A DNA stretch of 64,000 nt from Rhizomys pruinosus (lineage: Eukaryota > Chordata > Mammalia > Rodentia > Spalacidae): the NCBI GenBank assembly GCA_009823505.1, contig VZQC01009967.1:884971-948970 (forward strand), given 5' to 3'. Below, piece by piece: positions 13,160 to 23,934 of this stretch. The translations under genes and the position numbers were made by a program. Each line of letters starts with the position of its first letter. Within the stretch, counting starts at the first letter, position 1. The notes under the pieces are model-generated. The model saw nothing but the letters and a program-made list of their open reading frames with translations. It searched no databases and had not been told where the DNA came from.

Positions 13160-13795
13160 CCTATGATTATGTCCTCTAGTGGTTAGGAGATGTTATAAGC
13201 CACAATAAGAACTTGTCACCCTTTATAGAGAAACCACAGTTTGTGGATTAGCATACCATCCAAGCATCTGTGTCTATGCTCACAGCTTAGCTTGACATAA
13301 TAATTGGTACTGCTTAAATGCCTGTACATCCAATAGCTTGTACTTTGTTAGTATGACTAAAAAGGGTATCACTGGAAAAGCTGTCAACCCATGAAGGGAA
13401 ACAACCTGAACAGACTGGAGTCCAAAATGACAACTCCAAAGAAATTAGACTGTTTTCTTCTCACCCACTTGTGCCCCTTTCCCAAAGCCCAGGGAACAAA
13501 CTGCGGAAGAGGAGGCATGGTAGAATGTAAGGGCTGCAGAGAGATAGGGGCGAATCATGAGACTACAGGAATATAGTCTGGACTCCTAATTGATCAACAT
13601 GCCTGTGCATACAAGCTTCTCCAACTGGACAATGGAACCTTGGGTTGTTCAAAATTTGTACATAGATACTTGCAAAATGCACCAATTACCCAATTGTATG
13701 ACATACTGAGTAACATCAATGTTATCTGCAAACAACTGTGTCATTATATTGTAGAATCCCTTAAAAATAAAAAAATAAAAAATAAATAAATAAAA
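13160..13795 (+). mobile_element. Copy of the unclassified repeat family, plus strand
   Basis: The stretch starts near tcctctagtggttaggagat and runs to an A-rich tail of aataaa units at 13768-13795. Long blocks match 57130-57560 and the reverse complement of 60440-60900 (shared catccaagcatctgtgtcta-like, gactggagtccaaaatgac-like and ggtagaatgtaagggctgc-like blocks). It contains a 61-codon open stretch (13391-13576) that shows no recognisable domain. The last part (about 13640-13760) differs from the other copies. Confidence 0.7.
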
Positions 13796-14019
13796 GTTTC
13801 AATACTGGATGTTTTATTCAAAGAGACAAGTGCCAGTGATATAGCTCACAGATGTTGCTCCAGTGGACCAAAGTACTAAACAGACTTTTGAAAACTTTGG
13901 TTTTCATTCTCAAACTTCCTTGGAGATTGATTTACCTATCAATACCTCCATTTTTCTTAAGAAAACTAGTTCTGTGTTTTATTTAGTTACAAAGTATTTC
14001 TTGAAGCCTTTATGAATTT

Positions 14020-14238
14020 CATTTTTTGAGACAGGGTCTCTCTGGAGCCCCAGTTGGCCTGGATCTTGCTATATAGACCAAGCTAGCCCCAGTTGGCCTG
14101 GATCTTGCTGTATAGACCAAGCTAGCCCCAGTTAGCCTGGATCTTGTATAGAGCAGGCTAGCCCCAGTTGCATACGGATGCACCTGCTTCTGCCTCTCAG
14201 GTGCTGGGATTGAAGGCTTGTGCCACTACTCCTGGACT
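14020..14238 (-). mobile_element. B1-like SINE with internal 39-bp tandem repeat
   Basis: Antisense B1 (gagacagggtctctctggag to gaaggcttgtgccactactc) in which the segment starting cagttggcctggatcttgct is repeated three times, at 14051, 14090 and 14129. Confidence 0.85.
14051..14170 (-). repeat. 39-bp tandem repeat, three copies
   Basis: Units start at 14051, 14090 and 14129. Each contains cagttggcctggatcttg and agaccaagctagcccc. The third is slightly shortened. Confidence 0.92.
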
Positions 14239-14331
14239 GTGAATTTATTTTTTAGTCAAGTTATACAAATGTATTCAACATCCTTTTAATGCAATGCATT
14301 TTAAATATATTCTATTATTTTAGAATAGTAG

Positions 14332-14697
14332 CTGTGGTGGTTTTGAATGAGAATGTCCTCCATAGGCTCCAAGTATTCAGACATTTTGTTCCCAGTTGGT
14401 GGTGCTGTTTTGGGAGATCTTAGAAGGTGTGGCCATGCTGGAGGAAGTATGTCACTGGGGGTGGGCTTAGTGAGTCCAACAAGACTTACAGGCTCCAGTT
14501 GTTCTCTAGGCTTCCTGTGCTCATTGGAAGATGTGAACCTCGGCTTTCTGCTCCAGCTCCAGCCACCATGCTTCTCTGCCACAATGGACTCTTAATTTCC
14601 TGGAACTGTCAATCCTAAACTCAAATGAACTCTTCCTTTTATAAGTTCCCTTGGTCATGGTGTTTTTATCACAGCAACAGAAAAGTGACTAATACAG
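14332..14697 (+). mobile_element. Rodent hAT-like nonautonomous repeat (URR1 type)
   Basis: It starts gctgtggtggttttgaatga and ends atcacagcaacagaaaagtg followed by actaatacag. It is the opposite orientation of 2897-3250. Overlapping open frames of 60-93 codons on both strands are chance. Confidence 0.65.
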
Positions 14698-15759
14698 TCG
14701 CTAAGCAGTGTCTGTTAAGAAAGATGGGAAGCCAGCATGCATTTTATGACTAACCCTGGTCATAGTTTATTACAGAATGGTGCATAAGTCTACAGTAATT
14801 TTCTTGTTTTTGTTCTATAGATTAAAAAACAGTTTAGCTAAAAGGCCATTGACATGTCTATATATTTAAAGCAATTTTTGTGTGTCTGAGTATTAATTTA
14901 TATAAATTTGTAATTTTTCCATTATATAATTTTCATTATAAATTTTAAGATATGGAAGCCCTTGCAATTTTTTTCCAGTTTCAATTTTTTCCAGTTTTTG
15001 TTTATTTCTATTCTATATCCTTATACTACTGGTTAAACCACTGATTGCCCCAAGATAAAAGTGGTACTACTATACCGATCTTATGTATGAAATACACAAA
15101 AATTCAGTAAGAACTTTATGCAAAAATGGGAATGAACTTAATAAAATCAAGCCATACACTTGACTAAATTAATATAGTTTATTGGTATTTAGACTTTCAA
15201 AAACCTTTTTCTAAGTCCAGGAAAGGCAAGGGAAGTTTCCAAAATTTAGCAACATATGTCTATCATTTCTGACCTGATTTTTGTTAATTCCACAGCAAAA
15301 TTTACTGAAAAGGCATCTGCTACTCTTTACTGAAGTCCCACAACTGTTGACTAAAGAGGGAAGAAAGTATGTGTATATTTTTTTAATGAATTCTGTTCCT
15401 AAAAATACCTTTAAAAAATAAAAAAATTAAAATGGACTCTGATCAACCTCTCTATATTTTTCACATGACAGAATAGATTATAACTGTGGATAAGTGACAG
15501 TTGTCTGAGGTGCAATGCATTTTTAATCTTTGAAACTCCAGAAGCATGACAGGGTTATTCAGTAACACCTGATAATATTATTAAATTGGGTAAGCCATGG
15601 TTCCTGTCTAGGTTATTGGTGGGAGACAGATAGTCAGAAGTACCTCTAAGATTAAGTTTCCTACCTATATCCCACTACTTCCTGTGAAAAATGTTGTACT
15701 TTGGACTCTTTAGGGAATTTTCTATAGAAAGAAAATTATAAGTATTAAGTTGGGCATTA

Positions 15760-15860
15760 CTCTAGTATTTGAGAGTTGTTGGTGGCTTGAAGGTTTAGAG
15801 TTCCAGGCCAGCCTGGGATAAACATAGAGACCTAAAGCCAGAAAAGAGAACTATTACTTA
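15760..15860 (+). mobile_element. Old B1-like fragment
   Basis: The text agttccaggccagcctggga and agagacctaaagccagaaaa is B1-like. Strongly decayed. Confidence 0.45.
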
Positions 15861-15877
15861 TATAAAGATAGACACTA

Positions 15878-16018
15878 GAGCTGGGCATGGAGACACACAA
15901 CTTTAAACCTAGCACTCATGAGAGGGAAGCAGGCAGATCTATCTCTGTGAGTTCAAGGCCCGTCTGGTCTGCACAATGAGTTCCAGGCAATCTGGTGTGA
16001 CTGCTTGTCTCAAAACAA
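15878..16018 (+). mobile_element. B1 SINE with (AGG)n tail
   Basis: Sense copy agctgggcatggagacacac to gactgcttgtctcaaaacaa. The tail has become an (AGG)n microsatellite. Confidence 0.88.
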
Positions 16019-16079
16019 GAAGGAGGAGGAGGAGGAGGAAGAGGAGGAGGAGGAGGAGGAGCAGAAGGAGGAGGAAGTG
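16019..16079. repeat. (AGG)n
   Basis: A purine-only tract grown from a B1 tail. Confidence 0.95.
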
Positions 16080-16105
16080 GATATGAAAAAATAATAAAAA
16101 GAATA

Positions 16106-16245
16106 CGACACAAGCTTTTAATCCCAGCACTCAGGAGGCAAAGGCAGATGGATCTCTGTGAGTTCAAGGTCAGGTCTACATAGGGAGTTCCAGGACAGCT
16201 GGGACCACAGGGAGACCCTGTCTCAAAAATAGCAAAAATAACAAA
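16106..16245 (+). mobile_element. B1 SINE
   Basis: Sense copy cttttaatcccagcactcag to agggagaccctgtctcaaaa, with the first bases missing. Confidence 0.9.
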
Positions 16246-16673
16246 GAATAGAAGAATATGGAGAAATAAGGACCATGATACACTGCTGGTTGGAAAACAA
16301 AAGAGAACCACTTCAAATGCAGTCTGAGTGGAAAAAAAAAAAAACACTTCAAGACAGCCCTCCAATAAACATCCAGTTATATGGCTCAGCAATTCCATTA
16401 ATAGGTGTACAAAAGAAATTAGAACATGTGTCCCTACAGTAACTTTTACATGCAAAGTCATGGCATTATTATTTTTTAAAATGTCCCTTAGCTGATGAAT
16501 ACATGAACAACTGCAGTGTTCCATGCCATGGGATATTATTCAACCACAACAGAATGAAACTTCAACACATGCCACAATATTGTTGAGCCAGGTAAACATG
16601 ATGCTAAGTGCAAAATCTGGATACAAATATGTCACATATTTTATGATTTCATTTATAAGAAATATCCAGAACA

Positions 16674-16905
16674 GGAGCTGGAGAGATGGCTCAGCAGTTA
16701 AGAGCATTGGCTACTGTTGTAGAGAACCCAGGTTGGATTCCCAGCACCTACATGGTGAGTAACAACTGTCTGAAACTCCAGTTCCAGGGGCTCTGAGGCC
16801 CTCTTCTGACCTTTGTGGGGATTGCACAGCACAGGTGCACTTATATACATGCAGGCAATATGCTCATAGACATAAAACATAAAATTAAAAAAGTATTAAA
16901 AAGAA
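16674..16905 (+). mobile_element. B2 SINE (first of two nested at one site)
   Basis: Decayed B2 with head ggagctggagagatggctca and an A-rich tail. It inserted into gaaatatccagaaca, which reappears at 17107-17121. Confidence 0.88.
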
Positions 16906-16917
16906 ATAAATATCCAG

Positions 16918-17106
16918 GGGCTAAAGAGATGGCCTCTTGCAGAGGACCAGGGTTCGATCCCCAGCACCCACATGATGGCTGAAAACCATCATTAACTCCA
17001 GTTCCAGGGGAATCCGATGCCCTCTCTGACCTCTGTGGCATTGCATGACACGGGTGCACAAACATACATGCAGACAGTACATTCATACACAAAAAATAAA
17101 AAAAAA
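16918..17106 (+). mobile_element. B2 SINE, short form (second at the same site)
   Basis: Head gggctaaagagatggcc has a deletion before tcttgcagaggacc. Flanking aaatatccag at 16908-16917 and 17108-17117 shows that it landed in the target duplication of the neighbouring B2. Confidence 0.88.
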
Positions 17107-17367
17107 GAAATATCCAGAACAGACAAATCCACAGAAAGGAAATTTATTAGTGAAATCTAAAGGTTGATGACAAAGGAGTAGAGAATGACACCATAGATCA
17201 CAAGGTTACAGCTGTCCTCTGGGCTGAGGAAATGTGTAGAATTAGTGTTAACAACTGCATAATTCTGTGATTATGTTCGAAACACCTGGATTTTAACAGT
17301 AAGAGGCTAAATTTAATGCTACAGAAACTTAATCTTAGTAAAAAGTTCACTTACAAAAAGCAATGCA

Positions 17368-19755
17368 GTCTGGTAGGGTAATCCCCCCTGTATTGTATTT
17401 TCCACTCAGGGTTGCTTTAGATATTCAGGGTCTTTTCTTTTTCCATATGAATTTAAGGATTTTTTTTCCAATCTGTGAAGAAGCTCATAGGGATTTTGAT
17501 TGGGATTGCATTGAATCTGTATATAAATTTGGGTAAAATAAACATTTTTACTATGTTAATTTTCCCAATCCATGAGCATGGGAGATCTTTTCATCTTTTG
17601 ATGTCATTTTCAATCTCCTTCTTCAGGGGTTTAAAATTTTTGTTGTACAGGTCTTTGGTATCTTTGGTTAGGTTTGTTCCCACATATCATATTATTTTTG
17701 AGGCTAATGTGAGTGGGAATTTCTTCTTATTTTCCTTCTCTACTAGTTTATTGTGGGTGTAAAGAAAGGCTACTGATTTTGCTAGGTTAATTTTGTAGCC
17801 CAACACTTTACTAAAACTCTTGATCATTCCTAGAAGTTTTCTGGTGGAATTTTTAGCATCCCTTAGGTAAACTATCATACCATCTGCAAAAAGGGATAGC
17901 TTAACTTCTTTTCTGATTAGTACTCTATTAATTTCCTTCTCTTGTCTTATTGCCCTAGCTAGTATTTCAAGCACTATGTTGAAGAGGAGTGGTGATAAGG
18001 AGCAGCCTTGTTGGGTTCCCGCCTTTAAGGGAAATGGTTCCAGTTTTTCTCCACTTAGGATGATGTTGGGAGTGGGTTTGCTATATATGGCTTTGATCAT
18101 GTTGAGGAATGTTCCTTTCAGTCCTGTTCCCTCTAGGACTTTAAACATGGAGGGATGCTGGATCTTGTCAAAGCTTTTACAGGGCCATAGTCATAAAGTC
18201 AGCCTGGTACTGGCACAAAAACAGACCTGTTGACCAATGGAACAAAATTGAAGATCCAAATTTGAGCTCATACAATTTCAGCTACCTCATATTTGACAAA
18301 GGGGCAAAAAACCCTCAATGGAGGAAGGTTAGCATCTTCAGCAAATGGTGCTGGCAAAATTGGATCATCAATTGTAGAACAAAATTAAACCCCCACCTCT
18401 CACCCTGTACAAAAATAAACTCCAAGTGGATCAAAGATCTCAGTGTGAAGCCCGAAACCCTGAAGGTGATAGAAGAAAAAGTTGGCAACAACCTACAAGA
18501 CATAGGTGTAGGAAAAGACTTTCTAAATCAGACAACAGCTGCACAGGAAGTAAGGTCAACAATCGACAAATGGGACCTCATAAAATTCAAAAGATACTTT
18601 ACAGTGGAAGAAACAATCAAGGAGGTGAAGAGAAAACCCACAGAGTGGGAGGAAATCTTTACCAGTGATTCATCTGACAGAGCATTGACATCAAGAATAT
18701 ATAAACTACTAAAAAGCAAAGAAGTAAGAAGACAAATGGCTTACTCAAAAGATGGAATAAAGAGCTGAACAGCGACTTCACCAGTAAGGAAGTAAAGATG
18801 GCTGAGAAACATCTTAAAAATTGTTCAACGTCATTAATAATTAAGGAAATGCAAATTAAAACCAGTCTCAGATATCATCTCACTCCAATACGACTAGCTA
18901 AGATCAAGAAAACAAAAGACAACAGATGTTGGACAGGTTGTGGGGAAAAGGGAACACTCATCCACTGCTGGTGGGAATGCAAACTTGTACAACCACTATG
19001 GAAAGCAGTGTGGAGAATCCTTAAGACTTGGAATGAGCCTACTACCTGACCCAGTCATACCATTCCTGGGCATATACCCCAAAGACTCATCCCTCCGCAA
19101 AGATACATTTACGACCATGTTTATTGCAGCTCTCTTCACAATAGCAAAGAGCTGGAACCAACCCAAATGCCCCTCAACTGACAAGTAGATAGAGAAAATG
19201 TGGTACATCTACACATTGGAGTACTATTCAGTGGTAAAGAAAGATGGCATTATGAACTTTGCAAGTAAATGGATGGAGCTTGAAGCCATTATGCTGAGTG
19301 AACTAACACAGTCCCAGAAATACAAACGGAGAATGGTCTCCCTCATTTGTGGATGCTAGCACCAAATCTACCAGACGAAAGGCAAGCTGAATAACATTAT
19401 TGTTATATTTTTGTTTATCTGAAAGCAACTATGTTGGTATGATGTGAATCTCTCAATGGGCTCTAGAATCCACCCACCAATTATTCTCAAACTTTGTAAT
19501 TACTGTAGATGGGTGAGGATATGTATCCATACTTTAGAGTAATATAAAATTAATGGAGGAAAATGTGAAATCCTAAGCATAAAAAGAAAAAAGACTGAGA
19601 GAAAGATGCAGGACAGTTATGGCAGAATGCATGGTCTGGGGTGAGGTGGGGTGGGGTGGGGTGGGGGGAAGGGAAAGGGGAATATGCCTGAGCTGAATTG
19701 AGAAATGATGTATGAAATACACAAAACATCAATAAAACAAAAAAAAAAAACAGAA
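17368..19755 (+). mobile_element. L1 with inverted 5' part (twin-primed)
   Basis: The part from 17368 to about 18177 is antisense ORF2. Read on the minus strand it gives a reverse-transcriptase segment ([18 protein letters not shown]) with the active-site motif as FADG instead of FADD. From about 18178 to 19755 the sequence is sense: ORF2 C-terminal region (for example FKRYFTVEETIKEVKRKP, LIHCWWECKLVQPLWKAVWR), 3'UTR, a G-rich GGGGT tract near 19640-19665, and AATAAA plus poly-A at 19731-19750. Flanking aaaaagcaatgca at 17355-17367 and 19756-19768 is the target-site duplication. It cannot encode an active protein. Confidence 0.88.
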
Positions 19756-20394
19756 AAAAAGCAATGCAACAGAAAAACCACATGTCTGTTCTAACAGTCA
19801 CATGTCTTTCTTTTCCTCTCGAACAAAAATTGTAGTCATAGCTTCTGTAACCATTTCTCGGAAAGCAAATTTCAAATTAACTTTGCAATTCTCATGTGAG
19901 AGATGAATTTGTATTTCTCATTTTGATAAATCAAAATGAATGTTCGGCTAGATGAATGTTTACTTCTCCTGAAATTTGTCCTGATCTGTTAGAGAGAATA
20001 TACTCAAGGCTAAATGACAGAGTTTATTTGTAGATGTTTGTACAATGCTTTTCCAAGTGAACAATATCCCCTAAAATAATGGTATTGGATTTCATAAATG
20101 TCAGTGGGCAATTAGATGCTCTAGTTCAGGAAGCTTTAAGCAAACATCTAAACGATATCTTTCTAAAATTCTAACATAACTGAATGAAACAACTAAAATT
20201 GAATAGAACTCCTAGCTGAAGTACAGAAAGGATACATGCGTGCATGTGCACACAAAGAGAACGAGAGGAGAGAAAGACAGAGAGACAAAGACATAGCTAG
20301 AGAGAGAGACACCGAGAGACATAGGGAGGGATTGGGATGCTGGGTCCAGTATTTTCACTAGTTGGAGACGGTCTGTTACCAGTTCTGAAAAGAC

Positions 20395-20767
20395 CTTCTT
20401 CCTTCGTCCCTTCATTCCTTCGTTCCTTCATTCCTTCGTTCCTTCCTTCATTCCTTCCTTCCTTCCTTCTCCCTTCCTTCCTTCCTTTCTTCCTCCTTCC
20501 TTCCCTCCTCCTTCCTTCTTTCATTCCTTCTTCCTTCCTTTATCCTTCCTTCTTCCTTCCTTCCTTCCTTCCTTCCTTTATCCTTCCTTCTTCCTTCCTT
20601 CCTTCCTTCTTCCTTCCCTCCTTCCTTCCTTCCTTCCTCTTCTCCCTCCCTTCTTTTTTTCCTTCTTCCCTTCCTCCCTCCCTCCCTCCTTTCCTTTCCT
20701 TCCTTCCTTCCTTCCTTCCTTCCTTCCTTCCTTCCTTCCTTCCTTCCTTCCTTCCTTCCTTCCTTCC
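20395..20767. repeat. (TTCC)n tract; (GGAA)n on the Itgbl1 strand
   Basis: About 370 bp of almost pure pyrimidine. It has mixed TTCC/TTCA/TTCG steps first and a pure run of about 68 bp at 20700-20767. It ends 96 bp from the end of the Itgbl1 exon at 20864, inside intron 7. Long open frames across it are low-complexity. Confidence 0.98.
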
Positions 20768-20863
20768 TGAGATTACAGCCGTCTTCTAAACAAGAGGCAT
20801 GTGATCATATTCACTTGAATCACACTATTAGGAAGCACTGATAAGCCAAGAGGCCTCACTCAC

Positions 20864-21010
20864 CCCTTCCAGAGCACAGCAGATCAGAGCTGCCCTGACA
20901 CTTCTTGGCACTCTCCTCAGCTGATAGTGGGCAGGACCTTGGGTGCTCACATCGCTTCCCATGCCAGCCCACTCTGCAGTCACATCTTCCACAGTTGCAT
21001 TGTCCATGAC
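20864..21010 (-). CDS. Itgbl1: Itgbl1 exon (probable exon 7), I-EGF repeat
   Basis: This 147-bp exon is phase 1/1, with acceptor ...ctctctctgtgaag and donor gtgagt. It translates as [18 protein letters not shown], then [18 protein letters not shown], then [14 protein letters not shown], with eight cysteines. It is the last Itgbl1 exon I can find. The next repeat, expected to begin with a short CECGKCTC-type motif, is not seen between 1 and 20863, so intron 7 exceeds 20.8 kb. The donor is followed 96 bp farther on by a 370-bp (TTCC)n tract. Frame is intact. Confidence 0.95.
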
Positions 21011-21852
21011 CTTCACAGAGAGAGTAAGGGGAAAAGTGCACATGAAGATAATGAAGCCAGGTTAATTTTCCTTTTTCATTCTAACAAATATTATCCAAAG
21101 TAAGTCAGGATCTTAATTCATACCTCATAAAACATTAAGGGAAAGAAACATTTTTCTCATTTTCTTAAATAACCAACTCATATTAGTGAATCATAAAGGG
21201 CAAAGAAAAGTAACAGGTATGGCTAGAATAAATGGTTTAGTAGGGCTATAAATTCAATTCTATCAAATTCTAGATAGATGTGATTGCATTGGTCTGTTGG
21301 AAACTAAATGGAGTATTTGATGGATTTAGTGATTAATTCATGTGAAGGAAAACTATAGGAAATAGAAAACAATGATTTTTGAAGTGGGATTTTTCTCTTC
21401 TAATGAATCATTCAACTGATTTATATTTAGCTCAGAAAAACAAGGAGCCACAAACCTCCAAAGAAAAACAATGAAGTATAGAATGTGGAAGATGGTGATG
21501 CCCACCCCCAAGATTCATTAAGCTCTAGTTTACATAAAAAATAAGTGCATTGAAGCCACAAGAATGATGCTGTTCTATGTATACACACTGTGAAGTGATT
21601 GCCATAACTAATTAAGAGTCTTCTCACCCCACACTGGTGTGGGCTATGCTAAGAATACTTAAGACCTATCTTCCTTGTAAACTTTAAGTATGAGAAACAG
21701 TATTATTTATTATGTTCATCTTGCTGCATACTAAGACTTCAGGATTTATCCATCTAGTAACTTTGAAAGTTTGTATGCTTTGATCAACATAGAACCAGGC
21801 TTTGGTGCCTGGCTACCACACTTCAACTATGTTTTTAAAAATCTAACATTTA

Positions 21853-21952
21853 GGGGCTAAAGAGATGGCTCTTAGGTTAAGAGCACTGACTGCTCTTCCA
21901 GAGGACCCCGGTTCAATTCCAGGTACCCACATGGTGGCTAAGACCTGTATTT
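21853..21952 (+). mobile_element. B2 SINE, 5' part
   Basis: Only the tRNA-like head up to cacatggtggctaagacctg is present. It is interrupted or truncated by the B1 at 21953-22096. Confidence 0.8.
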
Positions 21953-22096
21953 AAGCCAAGCATGGTGGCTCATGCCTTTAATCCTAACACTTGGGAGGCA
22001 GAGGCAGGTGGATCTCTATGAGTTCAAGGCCAGCCTGGTCTACAGAGTGAGTTCCAGGCCAGTTGGGGCTATAGGGAGACCCTGTCTAAAAAAAAG
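21953..22096 (+). mobile_element. B1 SINE between two B2 pieces
   Basis: Sense copy agccaagcatggtggctcat to gggagaccctgtctaaaaaa. It directly follows a truncated B2 head. Confidence 0.93.
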
Positions 22097-22116
22097 CTTT
22101 AAAAATTTAATATTTT

Positions 22117-22228
22117 GGGGCCAGAGAGATGGTGCAGAAGTTAAGAGCATTGGCTGCTCTTGCAGAGGACCCGGGTTCAATCCCAGCATAGCCAGTAAGC
22201 ACATACACATAAAATAAAATACTTTTAA
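22117..22228 (+). mobile_element. B2 SINE, internally deleted
   Basis: Head ggggccagagagatggtgca runs to ggttcaatcccagca, then jumps to the A-rich tail. The 3' body is missing. Confidence 0.8.
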
Positions 22229-22348
22229 AAGCTCTAACAATTTTAGATTCCATGCAACTATGTTCTGTGGTTGCTTTGTTCTAGATCATATAATTCATCC
22301 ATGTTAGCTCAAATGGCAAGCCTTTTCTTGTAGACTATTGATACATCA

Positions 22349-22398
22349 TATATATGTATATATATATATGTATATATATACACGTGTGTGTGTTTATA
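22349..22398. repeat. (TA)n/(TG)n
   Basis: TATATG units, then GTGTGTG. Confidence 0.9.
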
Positions 22399-23194
22399 AA
22401 ACATTTCTTTTATTTGTTCATCTATCCACAGACACTTGTTTCTAAATCTTTGTTATTATAAAAAATGGCCCATGAGCCAGTAAATACAAGCATATCTTCA
22501 AGATAGCTATTTTATTTCTTTTGCACATATTCCCAGACATGTATGGCTTATTTGCCAGTTCTATTTTTATTTTTTTTTTATTTTGGGCACTTATGTAAGA
22601 GTTTCAATAATGTCACAGCAACTTATATTCCAAATAACAATGCATAATAATCTCCCTCCAAATCTTGATCAAAACTTGCCTTCTGATTCTTTTTCATAAT
22701 ACCATCCTAACATATAGCAGATATTTTACTGCTGTTTTGCTTTGCATTCTCCTGTTGATTATTGATGTTAAAAGTACATTTCATGTCTCTTTCAGCTACT
22801 TGCATAATTTCTTAGGGAAACTGTCTGCCTGAGACTTTGTTCATTTTTCATAGCTGGTTGTTTGACATTTTTTGGCTGTTGAGTTGTATGTGTTTCTTAT
22901 ATATTTTGGTAATTAATTCCTTATTTGACAAATGATTTAGAAATATTCTCTCTCAGTATACAGATAGTCTTTTAATTGTTGATTATTTCTTTGGTTGTTA
23001 TAGAATCCTTTTTTAGTTTGATCTAGTCCTACTTTACATAGTTTTCCTTTTCTTATCTGGGTTTCTGGTGTCATATCCAAAATGAAAAAGGAAAGCAAAA
23101 CACTTTCAAGACCAATGTCATAGAAACTATTTGCTGTTTTTCTCTACAACTCCTCTGTTTCATGGTTTAAGCTTACATCTATAACTTATTTGAG

Positions 23195-23360
23195 TTTTTT
23201 GTTTGTTTGTTTTTGTTTTTGTTTTGAGACAGGGTCTCCCTTTAGTCCCAGCTGGCCTGGAGCTCACTCTGTAGACCAGGCCGGCCTTGAACTCACAGAG
23301 ATCCGCCTGCCTCTACCTCCAGACTGCTGGGATTAAAAGCATGCACCACCACCCTTGGTC
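23195..23360 (-). mobile_element. B1 SINE
   Basis: Antisense copy within an old L1: gagacagggtctccctttag to ttaaaagcatgcaccaccac. Similar atttgag...tttttt flanks suggest a target duplication. Confidence 0.93.
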
Positions 23361-23928
23361 TATATTTGAGGTTTTTTAATTTAATGTTGACTGTAAGACA
23401 AGGATCTGATCACCATTTCCTCAACATAATTTACTAAAGAGACTATACTTTTATTAAACATGAACTCTCCATGGGTTTCTTTCTTTCTGGATTTTCTTAT
23501 CTAGTTCAGTAGTTTAAATGCCAGTTCTTTTTGCTGGTATCACATTGTTTTGATTATTTTAACTGTATAATAATTTAAAGGAATGTTTTGTTCCATCCTC
23601 ATTTTAAAGATTGTATTTTGTTTGTGTGTGAATGCCATGGGAAGTTTAATAGGAATTTCATTAAGTCTATAGACTATTGTGGGTTGTTAGATGTTTGAAA
23701 ATATTAATTTAGAAACATGGGGCATCTTCCCATTTATTTTTTACGTTTCATTTCAGGTATTAGTATTTTCTCATTTTCAGCATATATGGTTTTTAATCTC
23801 CTTGATTCATTTATTCCCACATATGTATTTTAATCATTGACACAATTGTAAATAAAATTGTTTTCTTTCTGTTGTGCAGTTTTTATTGAAACAAGATAAT
23901 CTTTTTTTTTTTTTACTAAGAGTACAGA

Positions 23929-23934
23929 TTTATT
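23929..23934 (-). promoter_or_regulatory. Poly-A signal AATAAA of the KRAB-ZNF retrocopy
   Basis: AATAAA on the minus strand lies about 15 bases before the A tract (T run at 23904-23914 on the plus strand). It marks the 3' end of the copied mRNA. Confidence 0.85.

Larger units (their letters stand above)
16260..17340 (+). mobile_element. Ancient L1 (L1M-type) 3' fragment, interrupted by two B2s
   Basis: It shows the decayed L1 3' ORF2/UTR text (cagcaattccattaataggt, gggatattattcaacca, gatgctaagtg, tttatgatttcatttat) shared by old mammalian L1s. Two B2s sit at 16674-16905 and 16918-17106. The L1 resumes at 17122 with agacaaatccacagaaagg. Confidence 0.7.
1..20863 (-). other. Itgbl1: Itgbl1 intron 7 (part)
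   Basis: No exon was found here on either strand. It holds the SINEs, hAT-like repeats, two twin-primed L1s, the unclassified repeat at 13160-13795 and the (TTCC)n tract listed separately. In 1-300, 1585-2890, 3260-3960, 5090-5910, 5960-6340, 6960-7960, 10190-11285, 11545-11980, 12150-13150, 14700-15755 and 19770-20390 I see only AT-rich unique or decayed intronic sequence. Short open frames in these stretches show no domain and no codon structure. Confidence 0.8.
22235..23894 (-). mobile_element. Ancient L1 (L1M-type), antisense
   Basis: The plus strand reads like the reverse complement of an old L1 3' end (ttggctgttgagttgtatgt, ttaattccttatttgacaaa, tttctggattttcttatcta). A B1 is inserted at 23195-23360. 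The KRAB-ZNF retrocopy landed at its far end (23904). Confidence 0.65.

Noticed and set aside
17687..18148. 153-codon open frame with a reverse-transcriptase motif
   Set aside because: It is the inverted arm of a 5'-truncated L1 with FADG in place of FADD and no start or promoter context. It is part of a dead element.
18262..18768. 168-codon open frame
   Set aside because: It is the sense ORF2 C-terminal region of the same L1, not a separate gene.
20297..20789. Long serine/leucine/phenylalanine- or lysine/arginine-rich open frames
   Set aside because: Pure translation of the (TTCC)n tract, as with the (CT)n frames at 212-599.
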